This document shows positions 1 to 8,628 of a stretch of 64,000 bases of DNA, one piece after another; positions within the stretch are counted from its first letter, which is position 1, and each line of letters starts with the position of its first letter. The notes beneath the pieces are model-generated. The model ran no database searches, was not told where the DNA came from, and was given only the letters and a program-made list of their open reading frames with translations. Source of the stretch: Halanaerobiales bacterium (GTDB lineage: Bacteria > Bacillota > Halanaerobiia > Halanaerobiales > Halanaerobiaceae); the NCBI GenBank assembly GCA_016278485.1, contig JADQBT010000006.1:1-64000 (forward strand), written 5' to 3'. The position numbers and the translations under genes are program-made.

Positions 1-38
1 TAAATACTATCGCCAATTAGTTTTTTATAATATTTCAT
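1..38 (-). CDS. Start of a gene cut by the left edge (possible GNAT acetyltransferase)
   Basis: The complement of 36-38 is an ATG preceded by a GGGAG box nine bases upstream (about 48-52). The twelve complete codons left in the window read MKYYKKLIGDSI. That opening resembles the start of many GNAT N-acetyltransferases, but it is too short to prove anything. The gene would lie directly downstream of element A, as expected for the next single-gene unit of the array. Real gene start: fairly likely. Family: a guess from a few residues. Confidence 0.4.
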   Translation of the reverse strand, partial: MKYYKKLIGDSI

Positions 39-100
39 TCTCAATCACTCCCAATATTAATTTGATTGCATACTCCATTAACAAACTAGGCACAATTGCG

Positions 101-268
101 TATATCGTTCCTGGTGTTCCCGATGTGCTCGTGCCGTAAGGCCTGGCGCAAAGTTTGCTTGTTTAAAATTTTACCTCTGTTAATGCTAACTATGTGACAG
201 AGAGCATGTCCTAAAAGGTAGCCACGATCTTTGGCGAGACGGGAACACCATGTTATCCGCTGTACTGA
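101..268 (-). repeat. Structured imperfect-palindrome element A
   Basis: The outer arms GGTGTTCCCG (113-122) and CGGGAACACC (240-249) are perfectly complementary. Inside are a small hairpin GCC-GTAA-GGC (about 132-141) and a CC-TAAAA-GG hairpin followed by GGTAGCC and TCTTTGGCG. The 3' flank reads ATGTTATCCG. Element C (7637-7804) has the same plan with different but still complementary bases, so pairing has been conserved. A lies just after the GIY-YIG gene stop and before the next gene start. The strand is given as that of the adjoining genes. It could be an attC-like recombination site, a structured RNA, or a mobile palindromic repeat. Confidence 0.8.
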
Positions 269-294
269 CAGAAATTAGATGAGAGAAAATTAAA

Positions 295-1017
295 CTATAT
301 TTCCCATGTATATCTGATTGGATTTGCTGCTCCTCGTTTTCTGAATTCATTTGGTACACGTTTATTAACATATAACTGTTTAATTGTTTCAGGTGCTTCT
401 CTGCCAATAAACCCATATCGTCCTGGCTCGTCAAAGTTGCCTGGAAAGTTTTCTGCAGTTGCTTCCAACCACTCTTCTGCAATAAATGCACCGATAATCA
501 ACCCTTGAAATGTCGCAAGAATAACTTTAGCTTCTTCCGCTTTTGATTTGTTAAGTCTCCATGCAAACCGTATAGATTCGTATAATGAATTATCCCCAGC
601 ACTTCTATTAACGTTGATTAGCAATGCTTTATGTTTGAATTTTGCCTGTTCAGCTGAATACTGACGAATAATTTCCTTTGCATGCATAACACCATAATCA
701 CTAGCACCTGTCCCAGCAACAACATTTGTTAGCCCAGGATAAGCATCAATGAGTGCAGCCTCAACTTCAAGTGCAGTCTTTTCATCCATTCCATGGCGAT
801 GAATTACATGAGCAACTTCAAACCCTGCAAGCCGTATTTCACGAATTCTCTTAAGTTTATTGTCGAGATCATCACCTTCTAGATTTCCTTCGGCACAAAT
901 ATGGGAAAACACTCTACTACCTTGACCTTTTCCAACATAAAAGGTTTCCCCATTCCGTGGGTCTATAAGTCGGTAGACATAAGTTTTTAACTCCCGTACT
1001 ACTTCTTCTGAAAACAT
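295..1017 (-). CDS. GIY-YIG nuclease-domain protein (LEM-3-like type)
   Basis: This is a predicted GIY-YIG endonuclease of 240 residues. The N-terminal stretch YVYRLIDPRNGETFYVGKG (residues 13-31) gives the two characteristic strands, here YVY and FYVGKG. Arg35 follows, and a Glu in the helix ALEVEAALIDAYPGLTNVV (82-100) is the expected metal ligand. The remainder (about 100-240) is an unassigned domain. The ATG at 1017 has an AAAGGGAG box about eleven bases upstream. The gene lies between the intron-interrupted element B and element A, so it forms one unit of the single-gene array. A defence or DNA-processing role is inferred from context only. Confidence 0.75.
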   Translation of the reverse strand: MFSEEVVRELKTYVYRLIDPRNGETFYVGKGQGSRVFSHICAEGNLEGDDLDNKLKRIREIRLAGFEVAHVIHRHGMDEKTALEVEAALIDAYPGLTNVVAGTGASDYGVMHAKEIIRQYSAEQAKFKHKALLINVNRSAGDNSLYESIRFAWRLNKSKAEEAKVILATFQGLIIGAFIAEEWLEATAENFPGNFDEPGRYGFIGREAPETIKQLYVNKRVPNEFRKRGAANPIRYTWEI

Positions 1018-1140
1018 ACTATTCCAAACTCCCTTTCACCAGTATTTTCTTTTTTAATAATTAACTTTAATATAATAAAAACTGAAGTCAGTATGGCGGA
1101 GTCACGGTAGGATTAGCGGTTACCCACTCACCCCCGCACA

Positions 1141-1173
1141 GATCTCGGCATGCGGAATTACCGCACCGAGCTC
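1141..1173 (-). ncRNA. Group II intron domain V
   Basis: On the minus strand GAGCTCGGTGCGG and CCGCATGCCGAGATC form a hairpin with a two-base AT bulge and a short loop. This is the 34-nt catalytic domain V layout, with AGC in the lower stem. It lies 24 bases beyond the maturase stop codon and is followed by a domain VI-like stem, as expected. Confidence 0.85.
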
Positions 1174-1196
1174 TTCAAGAATACTCACTTCCGTAA

Positions 1197-2543
1197 TCAG
1201 ACAAATTTGAATTGTAACTGGGCTTCTGTTTTCTCTGTTATTCTAGGTTTGCATATCCCATACCAACCTACAATCTCATTGAATTTACCCCAGTTCATGC
1301 TTCTTCTCTGGCTTCTTCTGTTTAGCCATTTATACAGTATCTTTATAGATATATTGTAAAATTTCTTTAAACTATCTCCATTATTTATCAGTCCGTAGTA
1401 GTTATAGTATCCTCGTAGCTTAGAATTCAGTGTCTTAAATATTGTTTTAAGGCGTTTGTTTCTCATCATTTTACACCACTCAGTAAAACTCTTGATTGAC
1501 TTCTTTAATTTCTTCCTGGAAGTCCTTCTCTTTATAATATTTTTACCCTTATGAGATTTACTGCATCTGAATTCAAAACACAGAAACTCAAAACTACCAC
1601 TTTGATTCTTCTTATATCTTGAGAATAATATTATGTTTGTCTTCTCTATTGATAGTTCCAGGTTAAATTTTCTCAATCTCTTCTGCATTTCATGGTAAAA
1701 CATCTCTGCATCTTGTTTATATCTAAATGCACAGACATAATCATCTGCATAACGATAGATACATGCATCACTTGTCCTCTTCATTACTACTCTCTTAAAC
1801 CAGATATCCAGTACGAAATGTAAATATATATTTGCAAGGACTGGGCTAATTATTCCTCCCTGAGGGGTACCTGTTAACGGATGAATAACTTTCCCGTCTT
1901 CTTCTAGTATGCCTGCTCTCAACCACTTCTTGATTAGTCTGATAAACTGTTTGTCATTTATTCTTTCTTCCAACATCTTGACTAACCAGTCATGGTCTAT
2001 ATTGTCAAAGAAGCCTTTAATATCTGCTTCCACTATATAGTTATACTTACCAAACTGTAATTCTTCTGTCAGGTCTATTACTGCCTGTTTTGCACTTTTG
2101 TTTGGTCTATATCCATAACTTTCTTCTATGAAATCCTGTTCATAGATAGCTTCCAGTATATCAGCTACTGCTCTTTGAACTATTTTATCTGATAGTGCAG
2201 GTATTCCTAATGGACGCTTCTTCCCATTTCCTTTGTCTATGTATTTTCTTCGTACTAGTTTTGCATGATATCGTTTCTCTTTCAGCGACTCCAGTATGTT
2301 ATTGAGATTCTCCTCTAAATTTTCTTCAAATTCTTTGGCTGTAATCTTATCCACTCCTGCAGCTGCTCTCTTGTTTAATTTCTTCCAGGCTAACCTTAAT
2401 GCTCCTTTGTTTATCTGCCTGTACAAGTCACGAAAACGATATTTTACTTCTCTTTTTGCCTTCTGCGATATTCCCTCCAGTGAGGTTTGCACTAAATATT
2501 CCGACCTTGCTCGTTCGGTTAGTGTTTCCTTTGAAGACTGCAT
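1197..2543 (-). CDS. ltrA: Group II intron reverse transcriptase/maturase
   Basis: The 448-residue intron-encoded protein copies intron RNA into DNA and helps splicing. The finger and palm motifs are in order: KKRPLGIPALSDKIVQRAV (108-126), ESYGYRPNKSA (141-151), the VEADIKGFFD aspartate (171-180), TGTPQGGIISP (224-234) and the catalytic YADD (265-268). A maturase/thumb region follows to the end (GYYNYYGLINN, then GWYGICKPRI). There is no HNH endonuclease after the thumb, so mobility would use the endonuclease-free route. It looks intact. The start at 2543 has a purine-rich GGGGAAGGGG 11-20 bases upstream. The sequence does not look like typical class C proteins to me, although its target resembles the attC target of group IIC-attC introns. 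Confidence 0.92.
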   Translation of the reverse strand: MQSSKETLTERARSEYLVQTSLEGISQKAKREVKYRFRDLYRQINKGALRLAWKKLNKRAAAGVDKITAKEFEENLEENLNNILESLKEKRYHAKLVRRKYIDKGNGKKRPLGIPALSDKIVQRAVADILEAIYEQDFIEESYGYRPNKSAKQAVIDLTEELQFGKYNYIVEADIKGFFDNIDHDWLVKMLEERINDKQFIRLIKKWLRAGILEEDGKVIHPLTGTPQGGIISPVLANIYLHFVLDIWFKRVVMKRTSDACIYRYADDYVCAFRYKQDAEMFYHEMQKRLRKFNLELSIEKTNIILFSRYKKNQSGSFEFLCFEFRCSKSHKGKNIIKRRTSRKKLKKSIKSFTEWCKMMRNKRLKTIFKTLNSKLRGYYNYYGLINNGDSLKKFYNISIKILYKWLNRRSQRRSMNWGKFNEIVGWYGICKPRITEKTEAQLQFKFV

Positions 2544-3171
2544 ATTCTTGTCAACCCCTTCCCCATGTAGCCGGCTCTCCCGACCTCGGAGTACTATGAG
2601 TTGATCCGAAGTCCTGTTGGTTTCTGGTCTTCCTTCTTGTTTGGTTGGATAGACCTACCAGCCTACTTATATCCTTATTATCTTGTATCTAAGCTGGAAC
2701 CCACAGGATTCCTCCCAAGTTCCTGATATTCCTCTCTCTTCATGCCAAGTTCTTTGACCCCGACAGACCCTCCAGAGTCTCACCATTGCGACTCTTTTGT
2801 GTTGACTTCCATGACGTTAAACATGTCGTCATCTGCTCTTTGTCTGTTTCCAGACCCTCTACTAACGGGGCTGAATATGCTTCAGGAATTACGGTATTCC
2901 CTCTGGCCTAGAGAGTTCTCTGTGTACACTTCACCTGATAGTTACCTATTTCGGTGCAACACTCGATACAGGTGGTTGGCTAGACCTTACCTGACAAAGA
3001 CTGACTAGATAAAAAAATTCATTAACGACTACTGCTTTATCCCAATGGACAGCGAGGTAGCAGTAGTCGACCTTCTGTCTGGCATGTTTGTTATGACCTT
3101 ACCATCGGTTCATTTTGCGTTGAATCTTTCTTCTAAATTTCACTTTGCAAGAAATATCAAACTTCTTGGCG
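2544..3171 (-). other. Gene-free 5' part of the group II intron (domains I-III)
   Basis: No ORF with a credible ribosome-binding site is found on either strand. The stretch has paired motifs such as GACTACTGC (minus strand, about 3070) with GCAGTAGTC (about 3028), consistent with a folded ribozyme. I assign it to intron domains I-III by position and length. Confidence 0.65.
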
Positions 3172-3308
3172 TTCTAACGTCCCTGAGCTTCACGACGTCT
3201 CATCAATGCTCCTAACCTTAAATAAAGTATAAAACTTTCATATGTCATCCTTAGTTTTCATCTATGCTCAATAGACTAGATGTCGTTAAGCTCATGTTAG
3301 CTGACGTA
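3172..3308 (-). repeat. Structured imperfect-palindrome element B (intron target)
   Basis: The arms TGAGCTTCACGACGTCT (3184-3200) and AGATGTCGTTAAGCTCA (3278-3294) pair at 15 of 17 positions. They are bracketed by CTAACGTCCC on the left and ATGTTAGCTGACG on the right, matching the framing of A and C. The interior differs from A and C. It lies just beyond the stop codon of the STAND gene. The group II intron begins at its CTAAC/GTTAG core at 3173-3178. Confidence 0.72.
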
Positions 3309-3332
3309 CGGCTTTTTAGTTTAAATACTTTT

Positions 3333-6300
3333 TTATATTTTATTTCTGATACAGTATTCTTCTAATAATTCTCTACTCAAGAATAAATAAATTATTGATG
3401 GAATTTCAATTATCTCTTTTAGATTTTTTCTCCAGTTATATAATATCTGTAAAATTTCATGTAACCTATAATCTTTACTAGGATCAAATTCACTAGGATT
3501 AATCTTCTCACCCAATTCACTTACTAAATCCACAATTTCAAATCTATCCATATATTGAGGCTTAGATCTTTCAGGATGATTCTTTAAATAATCAAGTAAA
3601 CATCGAGTTCTATTTTCCAAATCATCCATAATCTTTTTTAATAATCTAGTTGTTTTTTCAAATTTAATGAATACTTTCTCTATATATTCATCAGTATAAT
3701 TTTTAAGTATTTCATTTGCTAATATTTTTTCTTCTGATAATTCTTCTAATCCTTTTAATTGGGTAACATGAAACAAATAATTATATAGTTCATAAAATTC
3801 AACTTCAAATTCTTCCAAAACCTTTAATTCTGAAATATAGTCAAACCACCCTTCAATATTTAATTCTTCTAAAATTTCCTCATTCAATAATTGAGGAACT
3901 AAATCAAAAAATTCTAAATTCTCTTCATCGATATCTAACAATCTATATAATTTAATCTCATAACTCCTTAAATTTATAACTTTTCCTTTTACTAAAGGAA
4001 TTACTCTAAACTTTTGAAAATTTAATTCTGCTAATATTCGCTTAAAATAAGAATCTTTTATAGACTGAAAGACAGTTTTTAAATTCTTAAAAGTTTTTTC
4101 TAAGCTTTCATTTAAAATTAAAAAATCAGGTATATCTAATAGTATTACCTTTTCTTTCTCTAAAGATTTAACAATATTTACATTTATATTATTATTAGAT
4201 AAATTATTAAGTTTATTTTGTATATTGTTTTCCATATCTTTTTTAAATTCTATAATTTCTGTTTCAGCCGTATTAACTATATCCATATCATATTTAAAAT
4301 ATTCAATTGCAAATTTATTCCATACACCTAATAATATTTTATAAGTTTCTTCTTCTTCAGTTTTTAAATTTATTATCTCATCATCATCCACATACTTTCC
4401 AAAAATCCGTTGAAATTCTCTTTGAAATTGATTATAAGTCTTTAAAATATTCCCTAAATTAATCATACAAATTCTATTAATATCATCATCAAATCTTATT
4501 CCATTAGCTTCAAATATTTTTTTAATTTTTCTTTTTTCCTTCATACTCTTCCCTTTAAACTCTGTTTTAGCTAATATAATATTAATAGCTTGCTGTAAAA
4601 AATTTTGAACTGCCACCTTAAAATTACTATATAAATCTTTAAATTGACTATATCTTTGAAGATTAAGTGCAATTTCAGGTAACTGATTAGAAATATCATT
4701 TACTTTCCTACCTTCACTAGTAAATCCCCAACTATCTACTACTGTTTTAGGAAATGGAACTTCATAGCAGAAAGATTTTTTTAAATTGTCCCATTCCAAA
4801 CTTGAAATATACTTTCCAAAAATGTTTACCTTACTTTGCTTTTTAAAATGTTCACCTATACCTTGAATTAATTGCTTTAATATGATAATTAATTTTTCTC
4901 TTTTACTTATAATATTTTCAACATATTCTGTCCAATTATCTGGGCGATATTTCCAACTTGCTAATTCACCAAAAATAGCATTTATATTAGTCAACCATTT
5001 TAAAGGCAGATTTCTTATTGGAATTTTTTTCTGAGTATCATCTATGTCATAAGGTATTAAATCAAACTTATGTCCATATCCTTGACTTGCAAAAATTTTT
5101 CTATCAGGATAAACTTTTCTCATTAAATTTATATTCTTCATTATCTGTGCATGAATAAAATTATCTTCTTCTATATCTTTTCCTTCAATATTAATTATAC
5201 AATGTAAAGTTAATTTCTCTCCATCATCTTCTATAATTGGAACATTAAATTCTTTTTTGAATCTACTAATAAATTTAGGTCTAATTTCGCTTAAAACTTT
5301 TCTACTATCATTTGAATTATAATAATATAACCCAGCTAATATATCAGCTATATATTCTAGTGAGTTTAATTTTAATGCTTTATTATAATCAAATTCAATT
5401 AAATTAATCTTTCTTTCTATATTCACTTTTCCTAACCAAAATAAAGCTTCACCACAATTTGACCAATCTTTGTCTGAATCAGGAAAATCAGTAGGTAATT
5501 CTACCTGTCGAAGATAATCATCTAGAAAGATGTATATGTTATCTCTATTTTTTCTTAATGTTTTATGCCATCCATTAATTTTATCTTTTATGTCTTGATT
5601 TATATTAGGTAAATCAATTTTTTCAAAAATATTAATTGGCTTATCAGACATAGAATTACTTATATCTAAACCTAAAACAATATACCATCCATATCCAAAC
5701 CTATCATATACCTCATCAATTGTATTGCGATTTTTTTCAACATATTGTTTAATACCAAACCATAATAAACTATTAATCACTCCATTAAAACCCACCCAAG
5801 AAGATAGTTTAATATCCTTCAAATAATTTAAGATTTCCTCATATTTAGTATGTTTATTTAAAGAATGTAAAATGAATATTTTTAAATCTTCTTCTGCTAA
5901 AACTGAAATACACTTCTTAATATATTCATTTTTAGGCGATATAACTGGATCAAATAAAATATCAATTAAAATTTTTGACCTAATAGAATGTAATCCTGTC
6001 AAATACTTGCCATTTTCACTTCTCCTTAGCAGATATTCTTTTTCAAATAATTGTAATATATATTTTGGAGCACTAAGTTCAAGATTTGAAAGTAAGGAGC
6101 TTAAATCTACTTTTCCATCATATGCACTAGCCAAAGAAACAATTTTTAATAATTCTAACTGCGTAGATTCTTCGCCTTGACTTATCCTTTTTTCAATATT
6201 TTCTATTTGTTGCTTTAATCTATCTTTTAATGTATTACCTTGAGTAACTAAATAAGTAAATTCTAATAAAGGTCCTTTCTCTCCAAAACTTAACCATGCT

Positions 6301-7562
6301 TCCTCGAAATCCCTAAATTTAACATCTGGCTTTCTTTCTATCAGTTTTTTATAAATTTTTTCAGCTTCTAAACGATTAAAATTTAATTCCATTTCAGAAA
6401 ATATTAAGTCAGCTCCTGTTAAAGAAGACCTCTTCCAATCTTCTTCTCTAATAGTAACTAACACTTTAAATTTTGTATAATTATTTGCAACTTCTTTCAC
6501 TATTTCTGTCCATTCGACATTACCAGGCTCAACATCTATATAAATCATTAAAGGTAAGTCTACTGATTTAGATATTCCATATAAAGTATTAATAATTCTA
6601 CGTGCATGAGATTTTCCTTCTATATAGTTAATTTGATATGAATAATTAGTTGGATGGAATTCATATAAATAACGATAAGCTAATGTACTTTTTCCTTGCC
6701 CTGAAGCCCCATGAATAATTACTATATTATCTTTTTCGAATTTTTTCTTAATCTGTCTAATCTTTTCTTCTCTAATTACATCTAAATTATTTTTAATATG
6801 AATATATTTAGCAGATACTCCAACATAAAATTCCTCTCGTACTCGTTCTATAGATTCCTCTTTTTCAACTTTCATATAATCTAATGGTAAAATAGTATTA
6901 CCATATTCTTCATGAAAACTAACTCTTTCATTTAAAAACATACCTATTTGATCTAATTTATTTAATAAGGAATGTCTATCTAGAAATCCTTCTTCTTCTG
7001 ACAATTCATAAATCCAATACATTAATAAATCAAAAGCAATTTGATAATCAACTGTTACTTGAGGATTTTTTCTTAGAGCCCTTTTTATATTTTCTATAAT
7101 TTTACTTTCTTTCACTTTTTCTATTTTTAAATTTTTAAAAATAAGTTCTATTTCTTCTTCTTTGTAATTATAATTCTCCTTCAATTTCTTTTTTACCTTA
7201 TCCCTATCTATTCCCTCTTTTATAATAGCATTATATAATTCAGGACCTACATTCCCAAAAACTACTAAATTTAATTTAGAGGCTTGTCCCTCTTTTAAAG
7301 TCTTTAAAGACCTTCTAAAAAAAGAGTCATCTTTTTGAGGAGAAAGAGAAGATAAAGATAAATTAGTAGAATAATTCTTTACTTGTACCACTTCTTTAAG
7401 ATTAATATTATTATCATAAACCGCTAAATCTTCTTTTCCTTCTGGTTGAAACTTAAACTCATCTTCAGTGTGATTCAATATTCTATTAACTATATATAAT
7501 GTTTGCGTTCTAAATCCTCGAAAAGCAGATTCAGCCCCTATATCAGATTTCAATCTACTCAC
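3333..7562 (-). CDS. Nuclease-STAND ATPase, putative anti-phage effector (about 1,409 aa)
   Basis: The N-terminal ~110 residues carry a DUF4297/Cap4-like PD-(D/E)XK pattern: IGAESAFRGFRTQTL, then PEGKEDLAV (about 40-48), then VVQVK (about 58-62). A P-loop HGASGQGKST is at 284-293 and a Walker B LMIYIDVE at about 338-345. GLHSIRSKILIDIL marks the helical part typical of STAND NTPases. About 850 further residues form a large C-terminal sensor-like region without recognisable repeats. GTG at 7562 is chosen because AGGAG lies seven bases upstream; the ORF stays open 17 codons further but has no Shine-Dalgarno there. The size and domain order resemble Avs-type defence proteins, which sense phage proteins and then cut DNA. 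That role is inferred. Confidence 0.8.
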   Translation of the reverse strand: MSRLKSDIGAESAFRGFRTQTLYIVNRILNHTEDEFKFQPEGKEDLAVYDNNINLKEVVQVKNYSTNLSLSSLSPQKDDSFFRRSLKTLKEGQASKLNLVVFGNVGPELYNAIIKEGIDRDKVKKKLKENYNYKEEEIELIFKNLKIEKVKESKIIENIKRALRKNPQVTVDYQIAFDLLMYWIYELSEEEGFLDRHSLLNKLDQIGMFLNERVSFHEEYGNTILPLDYMKVEKEESIERVREEFYVGVSAKYIHIKNNLDVIREEKIRQIKKKFEKDNIVIIHGASGQGKSTLAYRYLYEFHPTNYSYQINYIEGKSHARRIINTLYGISKSVDLPLMIYIDVEPGNVEWTEIVKEVANNYTKFKVLVTIREEDWKRSSLTGADLIFSEMELNFNRLEAEKIYKKLIERKPDVKFRDFEEAWLSFGEKGPLLEFTYLVTQGNTLKDRLKQQIENIEKRISQGEESTQLELLKIVSLASAYDGKVDLSSLLSNLELSAPKYILQLFEKEYLLRRSENGKYLTGLHSIRSKILIDILFDPVISPKNEYIKKCISVLAEEDLKIFILHSLNKHTKYEEILNYLKDIKLSSWVGFNGVINSLLWFGIKQYVEKNRNTIDEVYDRFGYGWYIVLGLDISNSMSDKPINIFEKIDLPNINQDIKDKINGWHKTLRKNRDNIYIFLDDYLRQVELPTDFPDSDKDWSNCGEALFWLGKVNIERKINLIEFDYNKALKLNSLEYIADILAGLYYYNSNDSRKVLSEIRPKFISRFKKEFNVPIIEDDGEKLTLHCIINIEGKDIEEDNFIHAQIMKNINLMRKVYPDRKIFASQGYGHKFDLIPYDIDDTQKKIPIRNLPLKWLTNINAIFGELASWKYRPDNWTEYVENIISKREKLIIILKQLIQGIGEHFKKQSKVNIFGKYISSLEWDNLKKSFCYEVPFPKTVVDSWGFTSEGRKVNDISNQLPEIALNLQRYSQFKDLYSNFKVAVQNFLQQAINIILAKTEFKGKSMKEKRKIKKIFEANGIRFDDDINRICMINLGNILKTYNQFQREFQRIFGKYVDDDEIINLKTEEEETYKILLGVWNKFAIEYFKYDMDIVNTAETEIIEFKKDMENNIQNKLNNLSNNNINVNIVKSLEKEKVILLDIPDFLILNESLEKTFKNLKTVFQSIKDSYFKRILAELNFQKFRVIPLVKGKVINLRSYEIKLYRLLDIDEENLEFFDLVPQLLNEEILEELNIEGWFDYISELKVLEEFEVEFYELYNYLFHVTQLKGLEELSEEKILANEILKNYTDEYIEKVFIKFEKTTRLLKKIMDDLENRTRCLLDYLKNHPERSKPQYMDRFEIVDLVSELGEKINPSEFDPSKDYRLHEILQILYNWRKNLKEIIEIPSIIYLFLSRELLEEYCIRNKI

Positions 7563-7636
7563 AATATCACTCCTATCATAGAAAAGAAATTTACAAAATA
7601 AAATTAATTTCACATTTTTATATAAAACTGAGTATG

Positions 7637-7804
7637 TCAGCTAACGTTCCTAGGATTTCCGACGTTATCGTCCCGTTAGGGTTGGCATGTCTTTTGCTAC
7701 TATAACCCCTTACCCCTTTATTGCAAAAGACATGACAAAGATAATGTCCCGTAGGGTAGCCGGTCTTTGGCGTAACGGAAATCCTATGTTATCCGAAGTG
7801 CTTA
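7637..7804 (-). repeat. Structured imperfect-palindrome element C
   Basis: The outer arms AGGATTTCCG (7652-7661) and CGGAAATCCT (7776-7785) are perfectly complementary. So are the inner arms CATGTCTTTTGC (7686-7697) and GCAAAAGACATG (7723-7734). Small hairpins CCC-GTTA-GGG and CCC-GTA-GGG correspond to GCC-GTAA-GGC and CC-TAAAA-GG in A, again with compensatory changes. GGTAGCC and TCTTTGGCG are shared. The ends read GTCAGCTAACG and ATGTTATCCGAAGTG. It fills the gap between the 265-residue gene and the STAND gene. Confidence 0.85.
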
Positions 7805-7811
7805 TATCTTA

Positions 7812-8609
7812 TTAGCCCATAAAATTGCTTATTAAACCCCCTAGAAATAAAGTAATAATAGTATAAATTAAATATAGTAACCAATGACTTTTAACTAATT
7901 CGAAAATACTTTGAGGATTTAATCCATATATATCAAATATACTTGAATTAGTTTTTAAGGAATTATTAGCCCATCTTTCTATTATCGTTTGAAAAATATC
8001 AACTTTTCTTAAAGTCGACTGATGTAATTTAACAAATTCTTTATTTTCAAAGCATTCAGCTTCTTTTTTACCAGTCAAAAAGTCTCTTTTTGTAATATTA
8101 TTTTTTTCCACCAAACTTTTCAATCTTGGATGGCCAATATAATTTAAACCATATAAACTAACGATAATTCTTGCTAAATCAAATTTTTTACTTTCATTAA
8201 TTTTTACAGGGTCACCACCTAAAACTGAAAATCTATTTTTTATTGCTTCAAATCCATAATTAATATCTCTCATGTTCCAATGAATCCAATTAAAATTCTT
8301 ATGTTCTTTAACAAATTCAAAATATTCATTTAGCATTTTATATTCTAAGTTATCATAGTGTGATTCAATCTTATTTAAAGCTAGTCCTTCACGCTCTGCT
8401 ATCTTATGTATCGAAAAAGATTTAGTTTGACCACTTCCAAAAAATCTAATAGCTATCGAGGTTACTCTTGGTGTTCTCCCATCTTCAATGTCATAAAAAC
8501 TTTCACAAGAATAATGAATAATCAGTATATTATCATCATTATTAATTAAATTACTCAAAGTATCTTTAGCTTTTTTTCTCTTTTTAATTTTATAACTTGG
8601 TATTCCCAA
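7812..8609 (-). CDS. Unknown 265-aa protein with C-terminal membrane anchor
   Basis: I cannot name the family. The protein opens with basic residues, then a stretch with scattered acidic positions (ILIIHYSCESFYDIEDG, about 28-44) and WIHWNMRDINYGFEAI (about 108-123). KFDLARIIVSLYGLNYIGHPRL and KLHQSTLRKVDIF follow. It ends in one hydrophobic segment (about 242-262), suggesting a tail-anchored membrane protein with a cytoplasmic domain. An RNase H-like fold is possible but unproven. The start is TTG at 8609 with AGGAGGG six bases upstream. It lies between elements C and D in accessory DNA, so a defence role is plausible but is inferred only from location. Confidence 0.7.
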   Translation of the reverse strand: MGIPSYKIKKRKKAKDTLSNLINNDDNILIIHYSCESFYDIEDGRTPRVTSIAIRFFGSGQTKSFSIHKIAEREGLALNKIESHYDNLEYKMLNEYFEFVKEHKNFNWIHWNMRDINYGFEAIKNRFSVLGGDPVKINESKKFDLARIIVSLYGLNYIGHPRLKSLVEKNNITKRDFLTGKKEAECFENKEFVKLHQSTLRKVDIFQTIIERWANNSLKTNSSIFDIYGLNPQSIFELVKSHWLLYLIYTIITLFLGGLISNFMG

Positions 8610-8628
8610 AATTTACCCTCCTATTTAT

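Larger units (their letters stand above)
1092..3173 (-). mobile_element. Group II intron with its own reverse transcriptase/maturase
   Basis: The intron is about 2.1 kb. The reverse transcriptase ORF occupies domain IV (1197-2543). Downstream on the minus strand is a domain V hairpin at 1173-1141 containing the AGC triad, then a domain VI-like stem at about 1138-1096 with a CTAAT branch-site-like loop, ending near ATAC at 1091-1094. About 620 bases between the ORF start and 3173 have no gene and are the right size for domains I-III. The boundaries are approximate (within about 5 bases). I do not see the usual GTGYG 5' end; the sequence there reads GTTAGAACGCC. The insertion point is the outer end of element B. 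Confidence 0.85.

Noticed and set aside
1150-1359. Plus-strand ORF of 69 codons over the intron 3' end
   Set aside because: It lies antisense to the maturase and domain V and has no ribosome-binding site; the minus-strand features explain the sequence.
2742-3008. Plus-strand ORF of 88 codons in the intron 5' region
   Set aside because: No RBS and no recognisable protein features; the region is better explained as ribozyme domains I-III.
7563-7613. Upstream ATG for the STAND gene
   Set aside because: The ATG at 7613 has no ribosome-binding site, whereas GTG at 7562 has a well-spaced AGGAG and the domain homology begins there.
101-7804. Calling elements A-C canonical integron attC sites
   Set aside because: GTT/AAC cores are present, but the flanking bases break the RYYYAAC/GTTRRRY rule, the length is above the usual range and no integrase is visible. 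Left as a hypothesis.
101-7804. HEARO/IscB-type RNA elements
   Set aside because: No IscB, IsrB or TnpB-like gene and no HNH nuclease are nearby, and I see no match to that RNA's features.
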